Origin: Myxococcales bacterium
GTDB lineage: Bacteria; Myxococcota; Bradymonadia; REDH01
Assembly (NCBI GenBank): GCA_018970625.1
Contig: JAGWVZ010000272.1
Coordinates: 1 to 5,519, forward strand
Direction: 5' to 3'
DNA length: 5,519 bases
The translations under genes were made by a program, and so were the position numbers. The stretch's first letter is position 1. Each line of letters begins with the position of its first letter. Under the pieces are notes generated by a model, which did not search any database, was not told the origin of the DNA, and saw only the letters and a program-made list of their open reading frames with translations. This document shows, piece by piece, positions 1 to 5,519 of the stretch.

Positions 1-529
1 CTTCTTCTTCCAGTTCTTCGATAGCGTTCGAGGGGCTATCGACCAGGATCGACACCAGATGTTCCTGAAGCTGCTGCTCGCGCAGGCTGTTCGGAATCGG
101 CACCAGGGCAAGCAGCAGCAGCATCAGGGCCGCATGAGCCGACACAGAGATGATCTGGCTGGTCCAGTACTCGTTCTCACCCGTGACACCCTTGCCGAGG
201 ATCAGCCCCTGCGGGTTGGTCCACTGCAGGTAAAGGGAAACTTCACCGAGATGAACGACACCGTCGGTACCAGCGGAGATTTCGGCCGACGAGCCGGAGA
301 CCGGGCGAAGGTTGTCTTTCGAACCGACCTCCGCGGTCATGCCTTCGATGAGCGAAAGGGTGTAGCCGCTCCCAGACGCGGTCAACAGCGTATGTGCCGC
401 TGCTTCCATGGGCACGTTGAAAGATGCAGCGCGCGACGCACCCAGCGTCACCGACTGGCCCGGGGCGAACGTGCGCTCACGCATCACGCTGCCATTCCAG
501 ACCTGAACTACTCGAAGTACTTTGGCCAT
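1..529 (-). CDS. AgmX/PglI-like TonB-type envelope protein, N-terminal part (partial)
   Basis: The reading frame is open from an ATG at 529-527 leftward to the window edge, giving 176 residues with no stop; the C-terminus lies outside. The start MAKVLRVVQVWNG is preceded by GAGGA at 533-537 and a promoter at 625-654, which fixes the start. Residues 1 to about 120 form a soluble, beta-rich, glycine-punctuated domain of FHA-like style. Residues 126-146 form one hydrophobic helix, SVSAHAALMLLLLALVPIP, followed by a polar stretch ending in an acidic EELEEE run. The helix holds Ser128 and His132 in the S-x-x-x-H spacing that TonB uses to couple to ExbB/ExbD. From family knowledge, gliding-motility proteins with an AgmX/PglI C-terminal (TonB-like) domain share this plan: N-terminal sensor-like domain, helix, long linker, TonB-like end. 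Inner-membrane location and energy transduction are inferred, and the diagnostic C-terminal domain is not in view. Confidence 0.68.
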   Translation of the reverse strand, partial: MAKVLRVVQVWNGSVMRERTFAPGQSVTLGASRAASFNVPMEAAAHTLLTASGSGYTLSLIEGMTAEVGSKDNLRPVSGSSAEISAGTDGVVHLGEVSLYLQWTNPQGLILGKGVTGENEYWTSQIISVSAHAALMLLLLALVPIPNSLREQQLQEHLVSILVDSPSNAIEELEEE

Positions 530-532
530 GAT

Positions 533-537
533 TCCTC
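533..537 (-). promoter_or_regulatory. Ribosome binding site of the minus-strand gene
   Basis: On the minus strand the sequence reads GAGGAATC-ATG. This is a purine-rich Shine-Dalgarno core three bases before the start codon at 529-527. It supports the ATG start and the minus-strand coding call. Confidence 0.6.
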
Positions 538-624
538 GAACCAGCTGCGGGCACGGTTCCGACGGCGCCCTCTGCGCAGCACTACGCCGCACCAAAAGGG
601 AATCCGAACGAAAAAGGTGCCGGG

Positions 625-654
625 ACAATAAAGAGTACGGTGCCGAACGGTCAA
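625..654 (-). promoter_or_regulatory. Predicted sigma70-type promoter for the minus-strand gene
   Basis: On the minus strand there is TTGACC (positions 654-649, 5 of 6 matches to TTGACA), an 18-bp spacer, then TATTGT (630-625, 4 of 6 matches to TATAAT). Transcription would start near 618, giving a leader of about 90 bases before the ATG at 529. The -35 box overlaps one arm of the palindrome at 653-690, so a bound regulator could compete with RNA polymerase. The call rests on consensus matching only. Confidence 0.5.
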
Positions 655-690
655 GTGATTCGTTGCATCGTCGACAACGCGGAATCACTT
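653..690. repeat. Imperfect palindrome in the divergent promoter region
   Basis: AAGTGATTC (653-661) is repeated inverted as GAATCACTT (682-690). Inside these arms GTTG (662-665) pairs with CAAC (675-678). Together they give 13 complementary pairs with a 3-base bulge on the right side (679-681) and a 9-base loop. No T-run follows on either strand and no gene ends here, so it does not look like an intrinsic terminator. Its overlap with the -35 box of the minus-strand promoter suggests an operator, or a structured element in a plus-strand leader. Confidence 0.5.
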
Positions 691-853
691 CAGCCACGCC
701 CTTGTGACACCAGACATCGGACAGGGTTCCCGAAGCGCTCCTCTTTTTTGAGATCCTCGGCGTTGGCGACCGCACCCACCGCGAATAGTTGCGCCAACTT
801 CGCGTCCACACCACAGTAATGACGCCCCATCGACCACATCGCCGGCCCCGAAA

Positions 854-1690
854 TTGACCAACGCCCTGCCCAGAACCGTCCGAAACCGACGCCTGTCTGT
901 CGTTGTGGCGCTTGCGCTCGGCCTGCATGGCTCGCCGCTCCCGGCTCAGGCGCAGCGCGCTCCGCGAACCGACACCGTCCCGCAAACGCTCGGCGCGGAT
1001 AGCCTGCCCCGGCCGATCACCGACCGGTATGTGGAAGAGGTGTCCGCGCGGCTCGCGTCACGGGTCGTCATGCTCCGGATCACCGAACAGCTGGATCCGC
1101 GCATGCAACCTTCCCAGGTGCAATGGTCCGGCGTGGCCGTATGGGTGCAACCCACGCCCGATGTGGGAACACACCTGGTCACCACCCACAGCGCCGTCGC
1201 ACGCGCCACCTCACTCGAAGTGCTGCTCAACAACGAATGGGTCCCGGCGAGCATCGAATCGCTGTCGCCCTGGTACGATCTGGCGCTTGTCGTACCTGCA
1301 GGGCTCGACGCGGCCGTCGATGGACTCCCGGTGACCGACCCCACCGAAGCGCGCGTCGATGCGTGGCTGGCCGTGGTGAACGAACAGGCCGACGTCACGC
1401 TGCTGAGCACGTCCATCCGCGGTCACGACCCCGGTGAGGAGGGTCTGATGCTGAGCACCCCGTCCACGGCGCTTCCGGGCTCTCCGCTCGTCAATGGCGA
1501 AGGCGCTCTGCTGGGGCTGGTGAGCGTGCGCGAGATCGGTCGCCGAGCGCAGACACTTGTCGTGGGCGCCACGATGATCGGTGAGTGGTGGCAGGCCCGC
1601 AATGACAACGGCTCCGAGGTCATGTGGCAACCGAACGTGGCCGTGGAACAGGTCGACCCCGGCGTGGGTCTTGATACGGCTGACCCATGA
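854..1690 (+). CDS. Exported trypsin/HtrA-fold protein with degenerate catalytic triad (probable pseudoprotease)
   Basis: The protein has 278 residues from a TTG start. An upstream in-frame stop (TGA at 749-751) and the lack of in-frame ATG or GTG before 854 leave TTG as the only start that keeps the signal peptide: basic TVRNRR, hydrophobic LSVVVALALGL, and AQA-Q as a likely cleavage site after residue 33. Export across the inner membrane is therefore likely. Residues 90-225 follow the HtrA/trypsin layout. LVTTHSAVARA (108-118) aligns with LTNNHVIEGA, leaving Ser113 at the catalytic His position, with His112 just before it. YDLALV (141-146) keeps the Asp (142). ALPGSPLVN (206-214) aligns with GDSGGPLVN, putting Pro208 at the nucleophile and losing the oxyanion glycine. 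No PDZ domain follows. I infer a non-catalytic scaffold or binding role. It may be cotranscribed with tilS. The fold call is moderate and the exact start is less certain, since no good ribosome site is seen. Confidence 0.65.
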   Translation: MTNALPRTVRNRRLSVVVALALGLHGSPLPAQAQRAPRTDTVPQTLGADSLPRPITDRYVEEVSARLASRVVMLRITEQLDPRMQPSQVQWSGVAVWVQPTPDVGTHLVTTHSAVARATSLEVLLNNEWVPASIESLSPWYDLALVVPAGLDAAVDGLPVTDPTEARVDAWLAVVNEQADVTLLSTSIRGHDPGEEGLMLSTPSTALPGSPLVNGEGALLGLVSVREIGRRAQTLVVGATMIGEWWQARNDNGSEVMWQPNVAVEQVDPGVGLDTADP

Positions 1691-1705
1691 TCACGGGGTC
1701 CTGTC

Positions 1706-2746
1706 ATGCAGGTTGACCGGGGCATGGGCCCGCTCGAAGTCATTCGAGCGCGTCTGGCGCGCGACCCTCGCCCCTTTGTGTTGGGGGTGTCGGGCGGCGT
1801 CGACTCGATGGTGCTGCTTCACCTGTGTGCTGGCCGCAGCAGCCCGACCAGCGCTGTGCACGTGCACCACGGGCTCCGGGCTGCCGCTGACGATGACGCC
1901 GCGCTGGTGGGCGAGACCTGCTCCCGGCTCGGCGTACCGCTTCGGGTCGTCGCCGTGTCGGGCGACGCGTTGCGAAACAGCCCATTCGGCATTGAAAGTG
2001 CAGCGAGAACAGCGCGTTACAATATACTTGCTGAACAGGCGCGCCCAATCGGGGCGTGTATCCTGACCGCCCACCACGCCAACGATCGGCTGGAAACCCT
2101 GTTGATGCGTCTCGGTCAGGGCACGGGCTTGACCGGGCTTGCGGGACCTGATGCAGAGACACTCTGGGATGGGGTCCCGGTGTGGCGTCCTTTACTGGAC
2201 CTCTGGAAGTCAGAGATTCTGGCGTGGGCGGACGAGCACAGGCTCGTCTGGTCGCACGATGATATGAATGACGATCCGGGCTATGAGCGGGTCAGGATTC
2301 GGCACGAGGTCGTGCCAGTCGTCATGGACTCTTTGCCGCTTGAACCGCTTCGTCGCTCGCTTCGGCAGGTAGCCGATGATGCAGGTCTGCTGCGGTGGCT
2401 GGTGGAGCGCGAGCGACAGCAGCTGACGCTGCAGCGCAGTGAGGACCGCGTTGTGCTGGATCGGCGGCGCCTGTGCGAGCTGCCGGAGGGGCTTTGCAGG
2501 GCGGTCGTGCACCAGTCGTTGCTGCTCGTGCTGAACCGGGGCGACCGGCGGGCGCGGCCCGAGTCGCGCTGGGTGGTCGAGGTCGTGCGGCTCATTCGGC
2601 GTCCCGGGCCTTCGGTTGTGCTGGGGCGCCGGGTTCGCTGCGAGATCTCCCGCGAGCGGGTGACGATCGGCTACACGACAGACCCGCGTGCGGCGCTTGT
2701 TGACCACGAAATTTCGGGAGACGAATTGAAACCGGACCCGCACTAA
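1706..2746 (+). CDS. tilS: tRNA(Ile)-lysidine synthetase
   Basis: TilS uses ATP and lysine to convert C34 of the CAU-anticodon tRNA-Ile to lysidine, so that it reads AUA and accepts isoleucine. It is cytosolic and normally essential. The 346-residue protein has the N-type PP-loop SGGVDS (29-34), VHVHHGLR (51-58), ESAARTARYNIL (97-108), the family signature TAHHANDRLETLLMRL (121-136), GTGLTGLAG (139-147), RPLLDLWKSEIL (161-172) and HDDMNDDPGYERVRIR (184-199), equivalent to the usual D-x-x-N-x-D...RNRIR block. Two positions differ from the common form: Arg128 for Gln in HADDQAET, and Val196 for Asn in RNRIR. The length is between the short Aquifex-type and the about 430-residue E. coli type, so the C-terminal domains are reduced. 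The ATG at 1706 follows GGGG (1695-1698) at 7 bases; Met7 (1724) is an alternative but has poorer spacing. It starts 15 bp after the preceding stop, suggesting cotranscription. Confidence 0.93.
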   Translation: MQVDRGMGPLEVIRARLARDPRPFVLGVSGGVDSMVLLHLCAGRSSPTSAVHVHHGLRAAADDDAALVGETCSRLGVPLRVVAVSGDALRNSPFGIESAARTARYNILAEQARPIGACILTAHHANDRLETLLMRLGQGTGLTGLAGPDAETLWDGVPVWRPLLDLWKSEILAWADEHRLVWSHDDMNDDPGYERVRIRHEVVPVVMDSLPLEPLRRSLRQVADDAGLLRWLVERERQQLTLQRSEDRVVLDRRRLCELPEGLCRAVVHQSLLLVLNRGDRRARPESRWVVEVVRLIRRPGPSVVLGRRVRCEISRERVTIGYTTDPRAALVDHEISGDELKPDPH

Positions 2747-2748
2747 CC

Positions 2749-2777
2749 TTGTCATTCGTTACGATTCCCGACATACT
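2749..2777 (+). promoter_or_regulatory. Predicted sigma70-type promoter for ftsH (and folP)
   Basis: TTGTCA (2749-2754, 5 of 6 to TTGACA) is followed after exactly 17 bp by CATACT (2772-2777, 4 of 6 to TATAAT). It begins two bases after the tilS stop codon. Transcription would start near 2784, giving a leader of about 93 bases before ftsH. This would let ftsH and folP be expressed separately from tilS. The call is consensus-based only. Confidence 0.5.
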
Positions 2778-2780
2778 TCA

Positions 2781-2805
2781 CCGCTGCGCGCTTGCCAGAC
2801 AGCGG
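2781..2805 (+). promoter_or_regulatory. Small hairpin at the start of the predicted ftsH leader
   Basis: CCGCTG (2781-2786) and CAGCGG (2800-2805) can pair as a 6-bp GC-rich stem with a 13-base loop. It lies just downstream of the predicted -10 box, at the 5' end of the leader. It has no T-run (GGGTTGCG follows), so it is not a standard terminator. A stability or regulatory role is only a possibility, as such short stems occur by chance. Confidence 0.25.
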
Positions 2806-2837
2806 GTTGCGTTTATCGCTGAGGCGGTGAGTCGGCA

Positions 2838-2852
2838 GGTTCACGAAGAACC
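2838..2852 (+). promoter_or_regulatory. Short hairpin upstream of the ftsH ribosome site
   Basis: GGTTC (2838-2842) and GAACC (2848-2852) form a 5-bp stem around the loop ACGAA, 13 bases before the AGGAG ribosome site. It could tune ftsH translation, but a stem this short may be chance. Confidence 0.25.
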
Positions 2853-2865
2853 CGGCGCCGACGAC

Positions 2866-2870
2866 AGGAG
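2866..2870 (+). promoter_or_regulatory. Shine-Dalgarno site that fixes the TTG start of ftsH
   Basis: A perfect AGGAG core sits 6 bases before TTG at 2877-2879. There is no ATG or GTG in the right place, and the TTG frame begins directly with the expected short cytosolic tail MKHSHK and the first membrane helix. This makes the TTG start well supported. Confidence 0.8.
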
Positions 2871-2876
2871 TACACG

Positions 2877-4859
2877 TTGAAGCACTCTCATAAGACTATC
2901 CTGCTGTGGCTGGTTCTGTTCGCGCTGGTCGTCATCGTCATTCAGATTGTGACCACCGAAGCTCGCCCCGGCGTGACGGTGCCGTTTTCGACCTTCAGGG
3001 ATGCCGTCGAGCAGAACGCCGTCGAGGAAGTGACCCTGCACGCGGATGGACAGATCGAAGGCCTGTTCCGCGAGGCGTCGGCCGAGGAATTCGGCGAGGG
3101 CCGGCGGGAGTTTGAGTCCGTCGGTATCGTGACGACAGATCTTCAGGATCTGATGACCGCTCGTGATGTGACGTACACGTTCCTGGCACCCGAGCCGAAC
3201 CTGTGGCAGCCGCTCCTGACCGTCGGCATTCCGCTGGTGATCGTGCTGCTGATCGTCATGTTCTTCACACGTCAGCTGCAGTCGGGCAGCGGTCGTGCCA
3301 TGAGCTTTGGGAAGTCCAAGGCGCGAATGCTGAACGAGTCGCAGAACAAGGTCACGTTCGCCGACATCGCAGGCATTGACGAGCCCAAGGTCGAACTCGT
3401 TGAAATCGTTGAGTTCCTTCGCGACCCCAAGAAGTTCACCCGGCTGGGCGGACGCATCCCCAAAGGCGTCCTCCTGATGGGTTCTCCGGGTACAGGCAAG
3501 ACGTTGCTTGCCCGAGGCGTGGCCGGTGAAGCCGGCGTCCCGTTCTTCAGCATCTCGGGCTCGGACTTTGTCGAGATGTTCGTCGGTGTTGGCGCAAGTC
3601 GTGTCCGAGACCTGTTCGAGCAGGGCAAAAAGAACGCGCCCTGCATCATCTTTATCGACGAGATCGACGCGGTCGGTCGTCACCGCGGCGCCGGCATGGG
3701 CGGTGGACATGACGAGCGCGAGCAGACGCTGAATCAGCTGCTGGTCGAGATGGACGGCTTCGAATCGAACGACGGTGTTATCCTGATCGCCGCAACCAAC
3801 CGGCCCGACGTCCTCGACCCGGCGCTGTTGCGCCCGGGACGCTTTGATCGACACGTCATGGTGCCTCGGCCTGATGTCGCCGGTCGCGAAGGAATCCTGC
3901 AGGTGCACACCCGCAAGACCCCGCTGGCGGGCGAAGTGGACCTGAAAACCATCGCTCGCGCCACGCCCGGATTCAGCGGTGCTGACCTCGAGAACCTCGT
4001 CAACGAGGCCGCGCTCATCGCGGCACGCAAGAACAAGGACGTTCTTGAAAACGAGGACTTCGACGAGGCCAAGGACAAGGTCATGATGGGTGTCGAGCGA
4101 AAGTCCGCCATCATCAGCGACCGCGAAAAGAAGGTCACCGCGTATCATGAGGCTGGACACGCCATCATCGCCGCCCTGCTTCCACAAGGCCGCGACGTCG
4201 ACCCTCTGCACAAGGTCACGATCATCCCCCGCGGTCGTGCACTCGGCGTCACGCAGCAGCTGCCCTCCGAAGATCGCCTGAGCTACTCCAAAGACTGGGC
4301 GCTGAACCGACTGACCATCATGATGGGCGGCCGAGCGGCAGAAGAGATCATCTACATCCAGTTCACCACGGGCGCGGGCAATGACCTTGAGCAGGCAACC
4401 AACCTTGCCCGGCGCATGGTGTGTGAATGGGGAATGAACGACGCGATTGGCCCCGTCAACTTCGGCGGCGGCGACAACGAGGTCTTTCTGGGCCGCGACT
4501 ACAATCGCCAGAGTCGCCCTTACTCCGAACAGACCGCCATTCTCATCGACACCGAGATTCAGCGACTGCTCAAGAATGAATACGAGCACGCTCGCACCAT
4601 CCTCCGCGAAAACCTGGACCTGCTCCACGAACTCACGACCGCCCTTCTGGAATGGGAGACGCTCGACCAGTCCGAGCTGGAGCTCATCATGCAGGGACGC
4701 ATGGAAGAAGTGCGACGCGCACGCAGCCGCAAGCGCGACGAGGTGGGAACCCGCCGAGCTCCGGCACGTGGTTTCACCACTCCCGATGTGGAAGACCGGG
4801 TACGAACGGAAGGACCTCGCACGTTGAAGCCGGCACAGGCAGCCGGTGCCGATTCGTGA
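2877..4859 (+). CDS. ftsH: ATP-dependent zinc metalloprotease FtsH
   Basis: FtsH is a hexameric inner-membrane AAA+ protease that extracts and degrades misfolded membrane proteins and selected regulators. The 660 residues show the full family layout: membrane helix 1 (about 8-24), a periplasmic domain (28-108), helix 2 (112-130), then the cytosolic AAA module. Visible motifs are Walker A GSPGTGKT (202-209, Ser where Pro is usual), the pore loop around FVG (235-237), Walker B IIFIDEID (257-264), and the second region of homology with arginine fingers Arg319 and Arg322 in LLRPGRFDR. The peptidase domain has the zinc site HEAGH (424-428) with a third ligand, probably Asp503 in [13 protein letters not shown] coiled-coil-rich C-terminus is followed by a basic, disordered-looking tail (about 612-660). 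It starts with TTG behind a strong AGGAG, and its stop overlaps the folP start. All catalytic residues are present, so it should be active. Confidence 0.98.
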   Translation: MKHSHKTILLWLVLFALVVIVIQIVTTEARPGVTVPFSTFRDAVEQNAVEEVTLHADGQIEGLFREASAEEFGEGRREFESVGIVTTDLQDLMTARDVTYTFLAPEPNLWQPLLTVGIPLVIVLLIVMFFTRQLQSGSGRAMSFGKSKARMLNESQNKVTFADIAGIDEPKVELVEIVEFLRDPKKFTRLGGRIPKGVLLMGSPGTGKTLLARGVAGEAGVPFFSISGSDFVEMFVGVGASRVRDLFEQGKKNAPCIIFIDEIDAVGRHRGAGMGGGHDEREQTLNQLLVEMDGFESNDGVILIAATNRPDVLDPALLRPGRFDRHVMVPRPDVAGREGILQVHTRKTPLAGEVDLKTIARATPGFSGADLENLVNEAALIAARKNKDVLENEDFDEAKDKVMMGVERKSAIISDREKKVTAYHEAGHAIIAALLPQGRDVDPLHKVTIIPRGRALGVTQQLPSEDRLSYSKDWALNRLTIMMGGRAAEEIIYIQFTTGAGNDLEQATNLARRMVCEWGMNDAIGPVNFGGGDNEVFLGRDYNRQSRPYSEQTAILIDTEIQRLLKNEYEHARTILRENLDLLHELTTALLEWETLDQSELELIMQGRMEEVRRARSRKRDEVGTRRAPARGFTTPDVEDRVRTEGPRTLKPAQAAGADS

Positions 4860-5519
4860 GCGTGGTCGCGCGACAGCGCGTCGCGCACCCTGCCCTCACA
4901 GTCTGGCAACATCGACGCGGCACTCTCACGGTCGAACCAGGTGGTCTGGTGATGGCCATCGTGAATGTGACGCCTGACTCGTTTTCAGACGGCGGGAAGT
5001 TTGCTGAACCAGAACGAGCCATCGAGCGCGCGCTTCAGCTGGCTGAGCTCGGGGTCGACATCATTGACATTGGCGGCGAGTCCACGCGACCCGGAGCCAG
5101 CCCTGTATCCGTGCAGGAGGAACTGGACCGTGTGCTTCCTGTGCTGGAAGGGATTCGGGCAGCATCGGAGATCGTGATCTCGGTGGACACATGGAAGGCG
5201 AGCGTCGCGGAGGCCGCGATTCGGGCTGGCGCGGACATCATCAATGATGTGAGTGGCTTGCAGGACCCCGAAATGGTCACAACGATCAAGGATTCCGCTT
5301 CGGGAATCGCGGTGATGCACCTGCATGCGCCACTCGCCAGCATCCACGAAGTCCCCCTTCTGGAGGGCGACGTCGTCGGGTCTGTTCGAGACTCACTTCA
5401 GGCACGCATCGCCCAGCTCACGGCTGCCGGTATCCCGGAGCGCCGAATCGCGGTTGACCCCGGACTGGGATTCGGCAAGTCGCTGGAACAAAACTACGCC
5501 CTGCTCGCTTCTCTCAATC
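4856..5519 (+). CDS. folP: Dihydropteroate synthase, N-terminal about three quarters (partial)
   Basis: DHPS condenses 6-hydroxymethyl-dihydropterin pyrophosphate with p-aminobenzoate to make dihydropteroate in folate synthesis, and is the sulfonamide target. The frame runs open for 221 residues to the window edge. Motifs in order are [11 protein letters not shown] (37-47), [11 protein letters not shown] (71-81), SVDTWK (109-114), INDVSG (129-134), MHLHAP (154-159) and DPGLGFGK (201-208), covering most of the pterin and pyrophosphate contacts. The GTG start at 4856 overlaps the ftsH stop as GTGA, which suggests translational coupling. The frame upstream of Met33 (4952) contains the expected N-terminal strand ([15 protein letters not shown]), so starting at Met33 would truncate the domain. 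The segment MHLHAP departs from the common MHMxG form. The remaining C-terminal helices are beyond the window. Confidence 0.95.
   Translation, partial: MSVVARQRVAHPALTVWQHRRGTLTVEPGGLVMAIVNVTPDSFSDGGKFAEPERAIERALQLAELGVDIIDIGGESTRPGASPVSVQEELDRVLPVLEGIRAASEIVISVDTWKASVAEAAIRAGADIINDVSGLQDPEMVTTIKDSASGIAVMHLHAPLASIHEVPLLEGDVVGSVRDSLQARIAQLTAAGIPERRIAVDPGLGFGKSLEQNYALLASLN

Larger units (their letters stand above)
530..853. other. Divergent intergenic control region (324 bp)
   Basis: This stretch separates the minus-strand gene from the plus-strand gene starting at 854. It contains the minus-strand ribosome site, the promoter at 625-654 and the palindrome at 653-690. The right half has a CTCTTTTTTGAG tract at 741-752. 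For the plus-strand gene I see only a weak promoter candidate: TTGGCG at 763-768 and AATAGT at 784-789, spaced 15 bp, which is short. No convincing protein gene is present; plus-strand frames crossing its left edge are antisense to the minus-strand gene. Confidence 0.6.

Noticed and set aside
59..631. 190-codon plus-strand open frame at the left edge
   Set aside because: It is antisense to the minus-strand gene, which has a ribosome site, promoter and recognisable membrane helix; the plus-strand translation is Arg/Gln/His-rich with no motif.
735..760. T-run after CTC at 741-749 considered as an intrinsic terminator
   Set aside because: No stable GC stem directly precedes the run and no plus-strand gene ends upstream of it.
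763..789. TTGGCG / AATAGT as a promoter for the gene at 854
   Set aside because: Both boxes match only 4 of 6 and the 15-bp spacing is too short; noted within the intergenic region but not called.
1992..2028. AT-rich promoter-like stretch inside tilS (TTGAAA, TACAAT, TATACT)
   Set aside because: The spacing is 20 or 25 bp, outside the normal range, and there is no gene start nearby downstream.
2838..2852. GGTTC...GAACC resembling a tRNA T-arm
   Set aside because: No acceptor, D or anticodon arms surround it, so it is not a tRNA or fragment of one.
2841..4628. 595-codon open frame on the minus strand across ftsH
   Set aside because: It is fully antisense to a textbook FtsH, its translation has no recognisable domain, and long antisense frames are expected from GC-biased codon use.

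Overview
The window reads as chromosomal DNA from a GC-rich Gram-negative bacterium. The best guess is a former deltaproteobacterium (Myxococcota or Bradymonadota type). The reasons are the gliding-motility (AgmX/PglI-like) N-terminus on the minus strand, the wording of the FtsH AAA domain, and the tilS–ftsH–folP gene order. This placement is inference from protein style, because no rRNA or marker comparison was possible. Non-ATG starts are common here: TTG for two genes and GTG for one.

Layout. Positions 1-529 (minus) hold the 5' part of a gene cut by the window edge. It encodes a soluble N-terminal domain followed by one TonB-like transmembrane helix. Positions 530-853 are a 324-bp divergent control region without a convincing gene. 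It carries a good sigma70-type promoter for the minus gene and an imperfect palindrome overlapping that promoter's -35 box. Positions 854-4859 hold three plus-strand genes: an exported protein with a trypsin/HtrA-like fold whose catalytic Ser and His appear lost, then tilS (tRNA-Ile lysidine synthetase) 15 bp later, then ftsH (membrane AAA+ zinc protease) after a 130-bp gap with its own likely promoter. folP (dihydropteroate synthase) starts inside the ftsH stop codon and runs off the right edge.

How the genes relate. tilS, ftsH and folP are housekeeping genes that often sit together in bacteria, usually with hpt between tilS and ftsH; hpt is absent here. The degenerate protease is close enough to tilS to share its transcript. 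The minus-strand gene belongs to a separate, divergent unit and probably has an envelope or energy-coupling role.

No mobile element, CRISPR array, tRNA, rRNA or clear intrinsic terminator is visible. No wholly new system is evident. The most interesting items are the pseudoprotease upstream of tilS, the TonB-like helix on the minus-strand protein, and the palindrome in the divergent promoter region.
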